Positions 1-11,400 of a stretch of 64,000 nucleotides of DNA are shown piece by piece. The notes beneath the pieces were generated by a model, which was not told the DNA's origin, did no database searches, and saw only the letters and a program-made list of their open reading frames with translations. Source of the DNA: Anagrus nilaparvatae (taxonomy: Eukaryota > Arthropoda > Insecta > Hymenoptera > Mymaridae); contig JAKSXM010000007.1 in NCBI GenBank assembly GCA_022575985.1, positions 38,876,501 to 38,940,500 on the forward strand. The letters run 5' to 3'. The translations under genes were made by a program, and so were the position numbers. Numbering within the stretch: position 1 is the first letter of the stretch; each line of letters opens with the position of its first letter.

Positions 1-750
1 TTTCTAATTTTTATAAAAAACAGAAAAGTAAGGAAAAATTTTAATGTGGAAAAGAGTTTCATTTGATTTAGGAATATTTTTTTACGACTTCGCTTAAATT
101 TTCAAGTTAATCGGTTCGATCTGTCAAAAGTTACAATCATTTTTCGAAAATTATAAAAGTTTAGGACTAATATTATATATATTTGTAATTCTTACCGTTT
201 ACTACTAATTTAGTAGCTCAATAGAGTAACTAAAAGAAACTTGTACAGCTATTATCAGGGAGAATCCTATAATTGGTAGTTGAGGGAAGCAACTGCCACT
301 TGCGGATCAAAGGGAAGTGTAATCAAGCTTTGAATCGCTGATCACTACTTATCCGCCTGAGTTCCAACGTCCGTAATTTTTATGATTTAGTAAATTTTAG
401 ATAATAATTCGGGTAAAAATGTTGTTATAAAAAATATTGAGTAACGTAAAACAACATATCTGGAAAAATCATGTTGCAGGGGTCCAGGGGGGCGCAGCCC
501 CCTTGGCGGTTGCCGAGGTGAGCGAAGCGAGCCGGAGGCAGCTAGTTATATACATATTTGACGTATACGAGTTTTTCCAATCACTGTTTTTGCGTTCGAT
601 ATATAACCGCTGGATAGCAGGTACTTATTCTATATTATACTATCCCATGGAGGGAGTCTAGCCACCATGTTAAGTTCTTTAAAAATTTAAATTTTTCCAG
701 CATGCAGGTGAATTTTGCATATTTTCCAAGGCTAAAAGTGGATAAAAAAT
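1..750. other. Non-coding AT-rich sequence, no gene seen
   Basis: I find no supported gene. A GC-rich patch at about 478-545 reads like a small interspersed repeat (a run of G, then GCGCAGCCCC, then AGCGAAGCGAGCC). It has no codon structure that continues into its flanks. Confidence 0.6.
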
Positions 751-872
751 ATTAATACAAACGAGACAGAACGTACCTCATCATCCGACACTTATTCATA
801 TAGAGTTTTTCACAAGCCGGCTTGAATAAGCGTCGAATAATGACGTACGTTCTTTCTTTTGTATATTAATAT
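750..872. repeat. Short imperfect hairpin repeat
   Basis: The left arm (AATACAAACGAGACAGAACG and onward) and right arm (CGTACGTTCTTTCTTTTGTA) are near reverse complements around a GCCGGC-containing loop near 818-823. The size of about 120 bp and the hairpin form fit a small MITE or foldback unit. No target duplication was identified. Confidence 0.45.
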
Positions 873-879
873 ATTATTA

Positions 880-1215
880 CTTAACGCGACTTGAATAGTT
901 TTTTTTTTTAATTCAAAAATGTTAAGTAATTTTATTAAAATGTAGCTTAAAATTTAAAATCAATTCGTAAAAAAGATTTGAATAATACTGTCACACTTAC
1001 TTTCCGATAAGTTTTGTTTAAAAAAATTATAAACAATTAAAAATTGTTTAAACTTAATTGTTAATTTTTTGGTAAAATGTCCCTTAAAATGATAGTCGCG
1101 ATGTTAAAAAATATATAAATAATGCTGACAACACTTACTTTTGTTGAAAAAAATTATAAATTAACTGTTTGAACAATTAAAAATTATTTAAACTATTTAT
1201 ATGTAATTTTTTCTA
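880..1215. repeat. Degenerate tandem duplication of about 160 bp
   Basis: Two diverged copies share the phrases AATAATxCTGxCAxCACTTACTTT, AAAAAATTATAAA and CAATTAAAAATTxTTTAAAC in the same order. The first is at about 900-1055 and the second at about 1065-1205. They are non-coding. Confidence 0.45.
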
Positions 1216-2425
1216 ATAAGAATTTCCATTGACAGCTTCGTAGTCACATATCTTAGGAATTTTTCGGGTTCTTTTTCGTATTATAAAAAAATTTTAGCAT
1301 ATATCATAAATTTTGCACTAGTTTATAACAAATAATTGGCAGCTAGAACGCCAAAATACAAATAAAAAACATTTTTAGAGGCTCCTAAAATTTATATTTC
1401 ATGTATTTGCATTACCTAATTCCTAATGAAAGCAAAAGGAAAAAAGCATAAAAAAATTTTTTAATACAACCTTTTAAAGCAGTTTTTTTGCAAATTTGGG
1501 CATGTGCCGAGCTGTATTTTTTTTTTATCACTCAACTATTCGAAATCTCCATGGTCTTAGCTACAGATTGACATCTTAAAAACGAGTTTACCATTAAAAA
1601 TTTTTTTTTTTGTTTTTGCTTCCTGTTGTAGGGAAATTTTTCGTATCCATGCTCATATACATAACAGATGGCTGAATCAATGTGAGTCGTCCCCACAAGT
1701 GCTAAAATCGCCATTTCGAATGTATATAAGAAAAATAAGGACTTGTTTACATCAGCGTCTGTGGCACCACGCAGCCATACTGATGAGATCTATGTGTTAG
1801 TGTTTATTGAAACGCTAGGAACCTTCTGTACTGACATTAAAATCCTCAAATTTAAATTTAAAAAAAGTTCCATTTTTTAATGTTCTCATAATGGCTCTCT
1901 TGATCTCTGGATACCGCTTTGTCGTGTTGACTCCAATGATATTGATTCTGAGGCTTGATCTTCTTTTACATCTTGTAGAATAATTTCCTATAGAGAAGAT
2001 TAATCTTTGTTTGAGCGCCTTAATATATGAGATAATTTTTCATCTATGTATATTTTTTGAATTTGTCTGGATGTCCTTTTTTTTAAACAAAAAATTGATT
2101 TTTGTTGAAATCTCCTTGCAGCTTGGGAAAAAAATTCCAATTTTTTTTATGTAGTTACTCTATTCCTGACACCTCCGAATATCCATCCGGAAGCCTCCAA
2201 ATCTGTAGTGTTTGATAGTGAATAAACAAAAAACGAAGATATTCTAATTCGGCTTTAGCCTGTTTACCAAACTCATTTACTGGTGACAGGATTTTAAAAT
2301 GGCTAGCCCTTTTTATTATTATTAGATGCTGGTTTATTGACTTGAAATATTATTTGCGGTGCTTAGATCTCTTAATTGGTGGTAGAGAGAGATTACTCAA
2401 GGTACAAATTAGGCTGTTAATTTAA
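1216..2425. other. Non-coding AT-rich sequence, no gene seen
   Basis: Long A/T runs and short open frames only. I see no repeat structure, splice pair or protein motif that I can support. Confidence 0.5.
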
Positions 2426-2426
2426 T

Positions 2427-4160
2427 TGCTTAGTGAATAGCTATAAAATTGAGTCCAAGAGCGGTTTTTGACCGTTTTGCCCCACTGTGCGCCCTTGATA
2501 CTTAATATACTATATTTTTTTGTGCTGTATTAATTATAACTCTTAAAAATTAAGTTTTTTTATTTAATAGCTAATAATACAACATTGTCTACTGAGGATG
2601 TTAATCAACAAATTTTGAATATAGATAATGTTGCATCAGCGAGTAAAAGTAATTTTTTTAATAATAAATATATGAATGAAAATCACGAGAATAAAATTCT
2701 ATTTTAGTTTCCAACATAGTACATATTGGTATTTCAATCCGATATATTGGGCGAAATCATCAGTAAGAAACCCAATATATCTTTCTTATATAACAAAATT
2801 AGCTTTATTGAACATTAATGCCTTATATATATACCCTCGCGATTTTATTTCCTTTGCGAGAAGAAATGTACAAGCAATCAATGTAATATAACAAGACCAC
2901 TGTGTGATTAAATTGTTATATGAGCTATATTACATTCAAAGCGACTAATTCATGACATTAGATGTTTATATGAATGTAAATCATGAATATTCGTTAAACA
3001 GTTTAATAAATAAATAAAAAAATTATTTACATGATCCAAGTACCACTAAATGAATGAAAATCACGAGAATAAAATTCCATTTTAGTTTCCAATATAGTAC
3101 ATATTGGTATTTCAATCCGATATATTAGGCGAAATCATCAGTAAGAAACCAAAATATATCTTTCTTATATACCAAAATTAGCTTTATTGAACATTGATAC
3201 CTTATATATATACCCTCGCGATTTCATGATTTACATTTATTTTAACATATAATGTCATGAATGTGACGCTTTAAATGTAATATAGCTTATATAACAATTT
3301 AATCACACAGTGGTCTTGTTATCTTACATTGATTGCTTGTATATTTTTTCTCGCAAAGGAAATGAAATCGCGAGGGTATATATATAAGGCATTAATATTC
3401 AATAAAGCTAATTTTGTTATATAAGAAAGATATATTGGGTTTCTTACTGATGATTTCGCCCAATATATCGGATTGAAATAACAATATGTACTATGTTGGA
3501 AACTAAAATGTAATTTTATTCTCGTGATTTTCATTCATTTAGTGATACATGGATCATATAAAGAATTTTTTTTTTTTATTTATTAAACTGTTTAACGAAT
3601 ATTCATGATTTACATTCATATTAACATCTAATGCCATGAATTTGACGCTTTGAATGTAATATAGCTTATATAACAATTTAATCACACAGTGGTCTTGTTA
3701 TGTTACATTGATTGCTTGTATATTTTTTCTCGCAAAGGAAATGAAATCGCGAGGGTATATATATAAGGCATTAATGTTCAATAAAGCTAATTTTGTTATA
3801 TAAGAAAGATATATTGGGTTTCTTACTGATGATTTCGCCCAATATATCGGATTGAAATACCAATATGTACTATGTTGGAAACTAAAATGGAATTTTATTC
3901 TCGTGATTTTCATTCATATATTTATTATTAAAAAAATTACTTTTACTCGCTGATGCAACATTATCTATATTCAAAATTTGTTGATTAACATCCTCAGTAG
4001 ACAATGTTGTATTATTAGCTATTAAATAAAAAAACTTAATTTTTAAGAGTTATAATTAATACAGCACAAAAAAATATAGTATATTAAGTATCAATGGCGC
4101 ACAGTGGGGCAAAACGGTCAAAAACCGCTCTTGGTCTCAATTTTATAGCTATTTACTTAA
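2427..4160. repeat. Large palindromic foldback repeat
   Basis: The segment 2427-2945 is repeated as its reverse complement at 3650-4160, starting and ending with AGCTATAAAATTGAG / CTCAATTTTATAGCT. The interior holds two more copies of one module, direct at about 3049-3235 and inverted at about 3270-3540. Each of the four modules contains the phrase CAATCCGATATATT and the phrase TATATACCCTCGCGATTT. The short frames that appear in these copies are translations of the repeat, not genes. The arms contain GTTTTGCCCCACTGTG, which recurs at the ends of the larger structure that follows. Confidence 0.85.
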
Positions 4161-4701
4161 AATCGGTTTTAAACTACTTCTAGAAGTATATAATTTCATG
4201 TGTCACTGCGGTTTTTTTTATTTTTTTTTTTTAATTAGCTGTTAGGGGGCCGTTCAAAAAATACGTAACACAACACACGCATGCATGGGTAAGCAAAATT
4301 GTTAAGGTTTGTTACCAACAGGGATGGAGGATAAAAGACTCGTGTTACCGTAATATTAGAATAAAAAAACTTCCATACAAACATTCTATATTTTACAATA
4401 CTTTACAAGAGAGCGCAGCACTTGCTAGCTTCTTCTTTAAATAGTAACGCACTCTCGTTGCTAAAACCGTAACTTAAAAAATATCGTTATGTATAGACAT
4501 TGATATCTTATTCTTTTATCCTTTGGTTTTTATTAACGTAAAAATTTCGTGCGTAAATATATTTGATTGGCATATATTTTTATTATTTAACTTAATTTCT
4601 TTGCTAAAAAATGTGTGCGTGTTACTTATTGTTTTGATATTTATATAAATATTGTAGCTCTCTCTTAATAGACTTAAAAAAAAATAAATTTAAAATTAAT
4701 C

Positions 4702-5141
4702 ATGGCTCCAAACGTGATTTGTGGTCTGACCTACAAAAGGCTTACAAAAAATCTCATCCTCTAGAAAAGCCAGTGACAGCTCAACAAAATGCTAACAAGC
4801 TTTGGAATAACGCAAAATCAGAAAATAAAAATTTTGATGATTTTCAAAGAGTTATATTTAAATTAATTGATAGTTTTAAGCAACAGGGAACTATTTCTAA
4901 ATCGGAGCGTATTTTGAGGTTATTTTCAAATAGTTTTGCTACAAATAAAGTAAATAATGTAAGTAAGAATGTAAGTAAATTTTTTGAAGAAATGTTTTGT
5001 AAAAATCTATATTTGCAATTTAATAATTTGTGTGTACGTTTTAAATCTAGAACGTTGAAAGTAATAATAACATGGTTGCTTTCGAAGTTGATCCTGAGAA
5101 TAGAAAATTATCATCTACAAGCAGTCAACATGATGTATTGA
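4702..5141 (+). pseudogene. Transposase N-terminal coding segment, frameshifted
   Basis: An ATG at 4702 opens with MAPN. The adjoining frame continues as KRDLWSDLQKAYKKSHPLEK, so a lost base in the run of A near 4710 appears to have split start from body. The segment is rich in Lys, Ser and Asn and has the look of an N-terminal DNA-binding region: a WSDLQKAY helix, then a second helix ending in WNNAKSENK. It lies about 350 bp before the catalytic segment inside the same transposon. It may be an upstream exon, but the joining splice sites were not resolved. There is no known fold that I can name with confidence. Confidence 0.5.
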
Positions 5142-5492
5142 AATTTAATAATTCTATCGATAATAATAATGAAAATAAAGGTATACATAAAAATTCATTT
5201 AATTTCGAAATTATTTTCATTATACTTTTAATTAATTTTAAATCAGAAATATTGTTCTTTTATTTTATATATATGAGACTAGATTAAAAAAAATGGTTAA
5301 ATAATATATTAAATAATGTGTGATAAATTTTATAAAAATTTTTAAATAATTAAATAAAGAAATATATTCAAAATTATTTTTTAATAAAGTTAAATTTATA
5401 ATTCCTAAAAGCTAGTCTCTCATGTGCATAAAATAAAAATTTTTATTTGAATGCAATTTTCATAAGAGCCAAAATTTTCAGGTAAACAAGAA

Positions 5493-7748
5493 ATGAGTAC
5501 TAAAAACTCTGCTGATAGTAATTTAATGAAAAAAACAGTTACTTTTAAACCAAGGCAAGAGGCTCTCAAAAATGAAATTATTACTCTACAAGCACAATTA
5601 GATTCAGTACAAAAAGCAATTGATTCAGGAATATCATGCATTGAAAATCCTTTAAATTTAATAAAAAATATAAGAAAAGAATTAGACTATAAAAAAAAAT
5701 CTCTTGAAATTACAAAAAATCGAGCTATTCGACAAGCAAAATTTAGAATTAAGCATAAGAAATTTTTGTTAGACACTGTTAAAAAAAATCCTGAAGCAGT
5801 TAAAAACCATAAAATCCATGTTACTGAAGAAAGCGGACGCCCAAGATTAGAATATGATCAACCAGGCTTATTAGAGGCCATAGCAAGTATAGCTATGTTC
5901 GGTGCTTCTACTAGTGAAAAAAAGGCGATCAGAAACTCTCCGTAGTTGTAAAACATTAGATGATTTATTTAAAGAATTAGAGAAACTTGGCTTTGAATGC
6001 TGTAAGACATCAGCCTATTATAGGTTATTACCAAGAAATGCGAAATCTTTTGAAGGCAAGAGAAACATTAACACGGTTCCAGTAAGATTATGCCGTGCGC
6101 AATCTGATTATCATAAAGAATATACAGATCAATATTTTTGTCTTACGACAATAAGAGCTTGAATTTTAGGACCTGCGGAATCTGCATTTCTTTCATGTGA
6201 CGATAAAGCGCGAGTACCTATCGGTATAACTGCAGCAAAATCGCAGGCACCTTTTTTGATGCACATGAAATACAGAGTAAGTTTACCAGATCATGATTTT
6301 ATAGTTGCTGGAAAACATAATATGATACCCTCAGTTTACGCAGCTGTTAAAATTATTGAAAATGAGATAGGAAGACCAGATGCTGTTACATACTCAGGCC
6401 CAACATTTGTAGCTGTTCGCAGTGCAAAGCATTCTAATTCATCGGCAAATACGCATGCAATTGATTTTAATAGATTGTTTACGATTGATTCTTTTGATGA
6501 ATTTTTAAAGACGAAGGAAAAAGAAACTAGACTAATAATAATCATAATTACGGATGGTGGGTCTGACGAGAACCCACGATATCCTAATTTAATCGCTCAA
6601 GCTATACAGCATTTCACGAACCATAATTTGGATGCGATATTTATTGCTACAAATGCACCAGGAAGAAGCGCATTTAACCGAGTAGAGCGTAGAATGGCAC
6701 CTCTGAGCAAAGAACTGTCTGGATTAATCATACCCCATGATCAAATTGGCTCCCACTTAGATGCAAGTGGCAGAAATGTAAATAAAGATCTTGAGAGGCA
6801 AAATTTTGACTTTGCAGGTAAAGTTCTAGCTGAAGTTTAGGATAACTTGGTATTAGACAAATATCCAGTGACTGCAAAATATATAGCTCCAGAAGAAGAT
6901 CAAAATTTAAATCTTTGGACGCCTACACATGCATGGTATATTAAACACGTTCAGGAAAGCCAATACTTCTTACAGGTATGCCTTTCAATTAAATTTTTTT
7001 AGAAAGGTTTCTAATTAACTACTTATAAAATTTACAGATTGTAAAATGTGAAGATAAAACTTGTTGCTCCCCAAGCCGTAGTAATTTGAGAAAAATTCTT
7101 CCCACGGGGTTTTCGCCACCGCATTATCCATTACATCATTCAGCTAATGAAGCATCATCTGATAATAATTTATCTATTCCAGCTTTTGAGGCTAATAAAA
7201 AATTACCTTTAGCTCCTTTACTTATTAGGATTTCAATTAACTTAAAACCAACATACAATAATTTCAAACTTATGCCTTTTGATTATTACTGTCCATCAGT
7301 ACAAAGTGCTTTAATAAAAAGATCTTGCCAAACGTGCAGAAAATATTTTACATCCATGAAAGCTGTTAAAAATCACGTATCTCAGATGCATTATGAACTT
7401 TCGCAAAGAAAGAAATCGAATAAAAATAAAGAACAAAAATATTCTGAAAATGCTGAGACAAATAATAATTCAGATGATTCAGATTTTGAGCATTATTCTA
7501 ACAACTTTGTAGAAGCTAATGGAAATGTTATCGATAATGCAGCAATAAGATCCAATGAAATTGAGGAATCAAAAACATTGCATATTATCGAAAATATTGA
7601 TGATTGGTTAACGAATTCTTGAACAGAAGATTTTATTGAAATTGATAAAATTCAGTTATCTAATAAAATCAAGAAATCTGAGGTCACCAGTGAAAAAAAT
7701 ATTAAAGAAAATCGAGAAGAATCCAATTTGAATTCAAAAGATGTATAA
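5493..7748 (+). pseudogene. DDE-like transposase of the 4.28 kb transposon, degraded
   Basis: The gene would cut and move the surrounding element. The first part (5493-5920) is a coiled, Lys-rich region followed by ESGRPRLEYDQPGL. A slip in an A run near 5920 moves the frame. The catalytic part continues to 6975 with candidate acidic residues in SCDDKARVPIG (about 6214-6246), ITDGGSDENPR (about 6547-6579) and NRVERRMAPLS (about 6676-6710). An in-frame TGA at 6160-6162 and a TAG at 6838-6840 (position of a likely Trp) break it. A clean 62 bp intron (GTATGC at 6976, TTTACAG ending 7037) leads to a C-terminal exon with CQTCRKYFxxMKAVKNHxxxxH, a C2H2-type finger. That exon has a further TGA at 7620 and a final stop at 7746-7748. 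The layout resembles a transposase family seen in cnidarians and insects. I name it only as DDE-like. Confidence 0.75.
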
Positions 7749-8525
7749 TCATTAATTGTCTTATTTGTTTTTTCTACATAAAAAGTAAATCATTTACCAT
7801 AAATTGAAAAAAATATAATGCATTATATTACTTAATCTTTCTTAATTTAAGTTTAGTAACATCAGTGTTTTACAAAATTTAAGAAATTTTTTATTTAAGA
7901 ATTTTTTTTTTAAGTTTATTTAATTATAAGCACAAAAATTTTAATTTAGAATGATTAAAAATTTTAAAAATGTTTTTTGCTTTATTTTAAAAATGTGATT
8001 ATGTTAAATAATTTTAACATATATACTAATTTGTATTACTATAATTAAATTAATAAAAACACTACTCATTATAATCACCCTTAAATTTCCTCTTAAATTA
8101 ATTTTTTTTAAATTGGTTCTAAGTGGTATAAGCTATTGGCCTACATTTAAAAATAATAAATGCTAAATTACCTAAAGACATTTAGAATTAAAAAAAAACC
8201 GTCTCCTAAATCTTTATTATTAAATTTACGCAAACTATTGTGGTAGTTTTTTTCTTTTTAATAAATAAATAACGTATAGCCTTCTGAAATCCATTCAATC
8301 AGTGATATTAGATATAAAATATACTATGTATAAATTATTAGCAAGAACCTAATTTTATGACGAATATTTTATTTTTTCTGCATTTAAAAATTTTTTATTT
8401 GTTACTGTAACATTTCTTCAGGCATGTAGGGGTTTTCAAAATACGCAGTGTTACACAGTGTTACGCTGCCATGCATGGATGGTTTTTTTCGTAAAATTGG
8501 TGTTACGTATTTTTTGAATGGCCCC
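7749..8525. other. 3' non-coding part of the DNA transposon
   Basis: AT-rich, with no frame. It ends in the sub-terminal CATGCATGG motif and the terminal inverted repeat. It contains AATAAA-like signals (for example around 8055 and 8262) that could end the transposase transcript. Confidence 0.5.
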
Positions 8526-8739
8526 TAGCCAAAAGCGCAAATTCAACAAAATTTCAAAAATTTTAATATTTTATATTTTGAATTTAGAGTGTTTTACACT
8601 TAATTTTTTTACTGTTTACTCCACCTATATATAAGGGATCATTGCGTTACATATATTATAATATATATTCTGGCATAAATATTGCAGTTTTACTTTAAAT
8701 TCCAATGTTTTTCTCTTTCTATAAAAATTTATCCAGAAA

Positions 8740-10120
8740 TGTATATCTTAATACTATATATATTTGAAAATTTATTTGTTTGTCTGTATGTCTGTCTGTC
8801 TGTCCACTCATCACGCAAGAACCGCCGAACCAATTGGCATGAAACCGGTGTCAAAATAAAGATAAAAAGTCTGCGGGTGACATAGGCCCTATATTTTCTG
8901 ATTAGCTGTCGTAGTTTTTGAGATATTTAATTTTTAGTATTTTTGAACTTGATAACATTTTTTAAAAATTTTAACAAAAATTAAAATATCTCGAGACTAT
9001 CGAAAAATTTAGCTATCGCACTTCATAGTATTCGATTCAGCACTAATTTTTACGTATTCTCTGAAATTTTTATTCAAAACGGAGGTATCTTTAAAATTTT
9101 ATAAAATATTTTTAAAGCTGGTAAAAAAATTTTTTTCATTTTTTTATTTTTATGGTATTTCTAATCATTTATTTGTGGGTCTGTGTATATTATAATGTAA
9201 TTTATATTCTATATTAAAATGTAATTTATGCGTACTTAGTTAAATTTTTATTAAAAACGTACGTTTCTTTAAAATTAAAAAAAAATAAATAAAATTTTTT
9301 ACTATATCTTAATCTTAATCTTATCTTATCTTATCTTATCTTATCTTATCTTATCTTACTACTATATATATTTGAAAATTTATTTGTGTGTCTGTGTGTC
9401 TGTGTGTGTGTGTGTGTTCCATCATCAGGGTCAAACCAGTGAATGAAATTATATAAAACCAGTGTCAAATTAAAGAAATAATGTCCGCGAGTGACATAGG
9501 CCATAGTTTTGCGAATCAGCTACCGTACTTTTGGAGATATTCAATTTTTAGTGTTTTCGAACTTTATAAAATTTTTAAAAATTTTTAATAAAAAGTGAAA
9601 TATCTTGAGACAATCGAAAAATTCTACTGTCGCTCTATGTAGTATTCAATTTGGCACCAATTTTTGCGTTTTCTCCTAAATTTTTATTCAAAACGGAGGT
9701 ATCTTTAAAATTTTATAAAATATTTTTTGAGCTAATTGAAAAATTTTTTTAAATTTGTTTATTTTTTATGGTATTTATAATCATCTATTTGTGGGTCTGT
9801 GTGGGTATGTGTTTCATCATCAGGGTCGAATCAATGTCAAAAAGAAGTGTCAACATATAGAAAAAAAGTCTGTGGGTGACATAGGCCATAGTTTTGCAAC
9901 TCAGCTACCGTACTTTTTGGAGATATTCAATTTTTACAATTTTTGGAAAAAATAAAATATTTTGAAAATTTGATTAAAAAGTGAAATAACTTCTAAACAT
10001 GATAAAATTTTATTTGACTCGGCATTAATTTATACGTATTCTGATGAATTTGTATAAAAAACGGACGTTTCAGTAAAAATAAAAAAACCAGAGAAAAATT
10101 CAAGAAATTTTATAGATTCT
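8740..10120. repeat. Tandem array of three repeats of about 400 to 600 bp with microsatellites
   Basis: Three successive diverged copies begin at about 8752, 9361 and 9767. Each starts with TATTTGTxxGTCTGTxTGT. Each then carries GTGACATAGGCC, a TACGTATTCT or GCGTTTTCTC segment, TTATTCAAAACGGAGGTATC in the first two copies, and ATTTTATGGTATTT. Between copies 1 and 2 lies a pentanucleotide (CTTAT)n run (about 9305-9358), and copy 2 opens with (GT)n. The sequence is non-coding. It forms the core of the surrounding foldback. Confidence 0.75.
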
Positions 10121-10739
10121 TTACTATTCAGAAAACAAAAACATGATTTGTGTATCATAAATTAATTTTTTTTAAAATTAGTTAATCGCTATTATCATTT
10201 ACAAAAAATTAGGGCCCTCTGAAAAACTAGATTTTGCGTATCCAGAAGTCAAACGCACGATTGTTTATTTAAAAATGACTGTATTATTTGCAATTTATAT
10301 TGTTTACGCAACAAACTATTAGGACTATAAAGAGGCCCCCCTGAAAATTATTTGATAATTTTTTATTATCAGGCCTTAAATTCACTAGATCAAAAAATAC
10401 CGAAAAAATTGCAAATCCAGTTAATAACACGAAGTTGACTTATAGTCTATAGTATACCAAAATAGTACACGAGATATTAGATAGAGATATGCTAGATTTT
10501 GTTGGTGCAGGAGAAATACGTCGATTCCATAAGAAAGAAATTATCTTCGGGGTTAGAAATAGTCTCTGCAATACATTTTTAAATATGTTTCTGTAATTAA
10601 TAATTATAACTTTACTGGGGACAGAACTAGGCCCCTCTGAAAACTCTTAATGTGTTTGCATAATTATAAATTTGCAGTGAAACATGATTTTCTTAAGCAA
10701 CATAAACAGTAGTAAATGCAATACCTCCAACTTTTGCTA
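10121..10739. other. Non-coding core of the foldback
   Basis: No gene. Several diverged phrases recur (GGGCCCTCTGAAAA near 10211, GAGGCCCCCCTGAAAA near 10333, TAGGCCCCTCTGAAAA near 10628), which suggests three very old tandem copies at intervals of about 120 and 295 bp. Confidence 0.4.
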
Positions 10740-10965
10740 TATAACGCAATTATCCCTTATATAAAAGTTGAGTAAACAGTAAAAAAATTAAGTGTAAAAC
10801 ACTTTAAATACAAAATATAAAATTTTTAAATTTTCACTAATTTTGAAATTTTGTTAAATTTGCGCTTTTTGCTTACAGCTAATTATTAAAAAAAATATCA
10901 AAAAAGCCGCAGTGACACAAAAAATTGAGTTCAAGAGCGATTTTTGACCGTTTTGACTCACTGTG

Positions 10966-11254
10966 GGGCGTAAAAGTTTTGGATCTTGCACTAGCACGTG
11001 TGTTTGGCGAAGCCAGGCACGTGTGATATGTGTCTAAAGTATTTCGCCCATGGTGCTTACAATATTTTTTGCCCTCCCGGGCGTAGAACTCGTGCGTAAA
11101 GAATTTTCTGAACTCGTTCTACGCCTAGGGGGGCAAAAAATAGTGTAAGCACCATGGGCGAAATAATTTAGACACAAGCGTGAACACAAATCACTCGTGC
11201 CCGGCTTCGCCGAGCTTTCGTGCTAGTGCTCACGCTAGTGCCGAAACTTTTACG
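10966..11254. repeat. Long hairpin element, GGCGTAAAAGTTT ends
   Basis: GGGCGTAAAAGTTT at 10966 is mirrored by AAACTTTTACGCCC ending at 11254. The arms also carry inverted GTGTCTAAAxxATTTCGCCC and ATGGTGCTTAC, and they face each other across CTCGTGCGTAAAGAATTT. This gives a nearly perfect hairpin of about 290 bp. At 2485-2510 the sequence CACTGTGCGCCCTTGATACT shows a similar flank without the hairpin, so this looks like a MITE insertion next to that repeat. Confidence 0.7.
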
Positions 11255-11400
11255 CCCTTGATACTTAATGTACTATTTTGCTCTCCTAGGCGTAGGACGA
11301 GTTCAAAAAATTCTTTACGCGCGAGTTTTACGCCCGAGAGGGCAAAAAATTTTTCGTGCACGAGTTTTATGCCTGGGAGGGCAAAAAATAAATTTTTATT
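11255..11400. repeat. Partial repeats of the hairpin arm
   Basis: GAGGGCAAAAAAT, ACGAGTTTTACGCC and TTCTTTACGCGCGAG recur two or three times and match the arm of the preceding hairpin. This is probably a second, scrambled copy. Confidence 0.5.

Larger units (their letters stand above)
4245..8525. mobile_element. DNA transposon with terminal inverted repeats and TA duplication
   Basis: The left end GGGGGCCGTTCAAAAAATAC at 4245 is matched in inverse orientation at the right end (GTATTTTTTGAATGGCCCC, ending 8525). Just inside both ends lies an inverted GCATGCATGG / CCATGCATGG. TA flanks both sides (4243-4244 and 8526-8527). The uninterrupted version of the site survives in the right arm of the surrounding palindrome at about 10877-10889, which supports a simple TA-duplicating insertion. 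The element is 4281 bp and holds one decayed transposase gene on the + strand. The superfamily is uncertain. A TA target and a D...D...E pattern resemble IS630 or ISAzo13-like enzymes, but this is inference. Confidence 0.85.
4100..10965. mobile_element. Composite CACAGTG-ended palindromic element, host of a nested transposon
   Basis: The left end CACAGTGGGGCAAAACGG at 4100 is mirrored at the right end, where the reverse complement from 10965 reads CACAGTGAGTCAAAACGG. The match continues inward: CGCTCTTG, then TGTCACTGCGG, then AATTAGCTGT, then AAAGCGCAAATT. The left arm is interrupted at 4245-8525 by an intact younger transposon. Once that is removed, the left arm (4100-4244 plus 8526-8665) pairs with 10740-10965. 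The core between the arms is repeat sequence only. I see no transposase belonging to this outer element, so it looks non-autonomous. Confidence 0.6.

Noticed and set aside
478..545. GC-rich block as a bacterial or plasmid contamination
   Set aside because: The block is very short and flanked by the usual AT-rich sequence on both sides, so a small interspersed repeat is more likely.
2676..2891. Open frame of 71 codons with near-identical copies at 3319-3534 and 3698-3913 on the other strand
   Set aside because: All copies are translations of the same palindromic repeat module. Conservation reflects recent duplication of DNA, and there is no start context, domain or codon bias.
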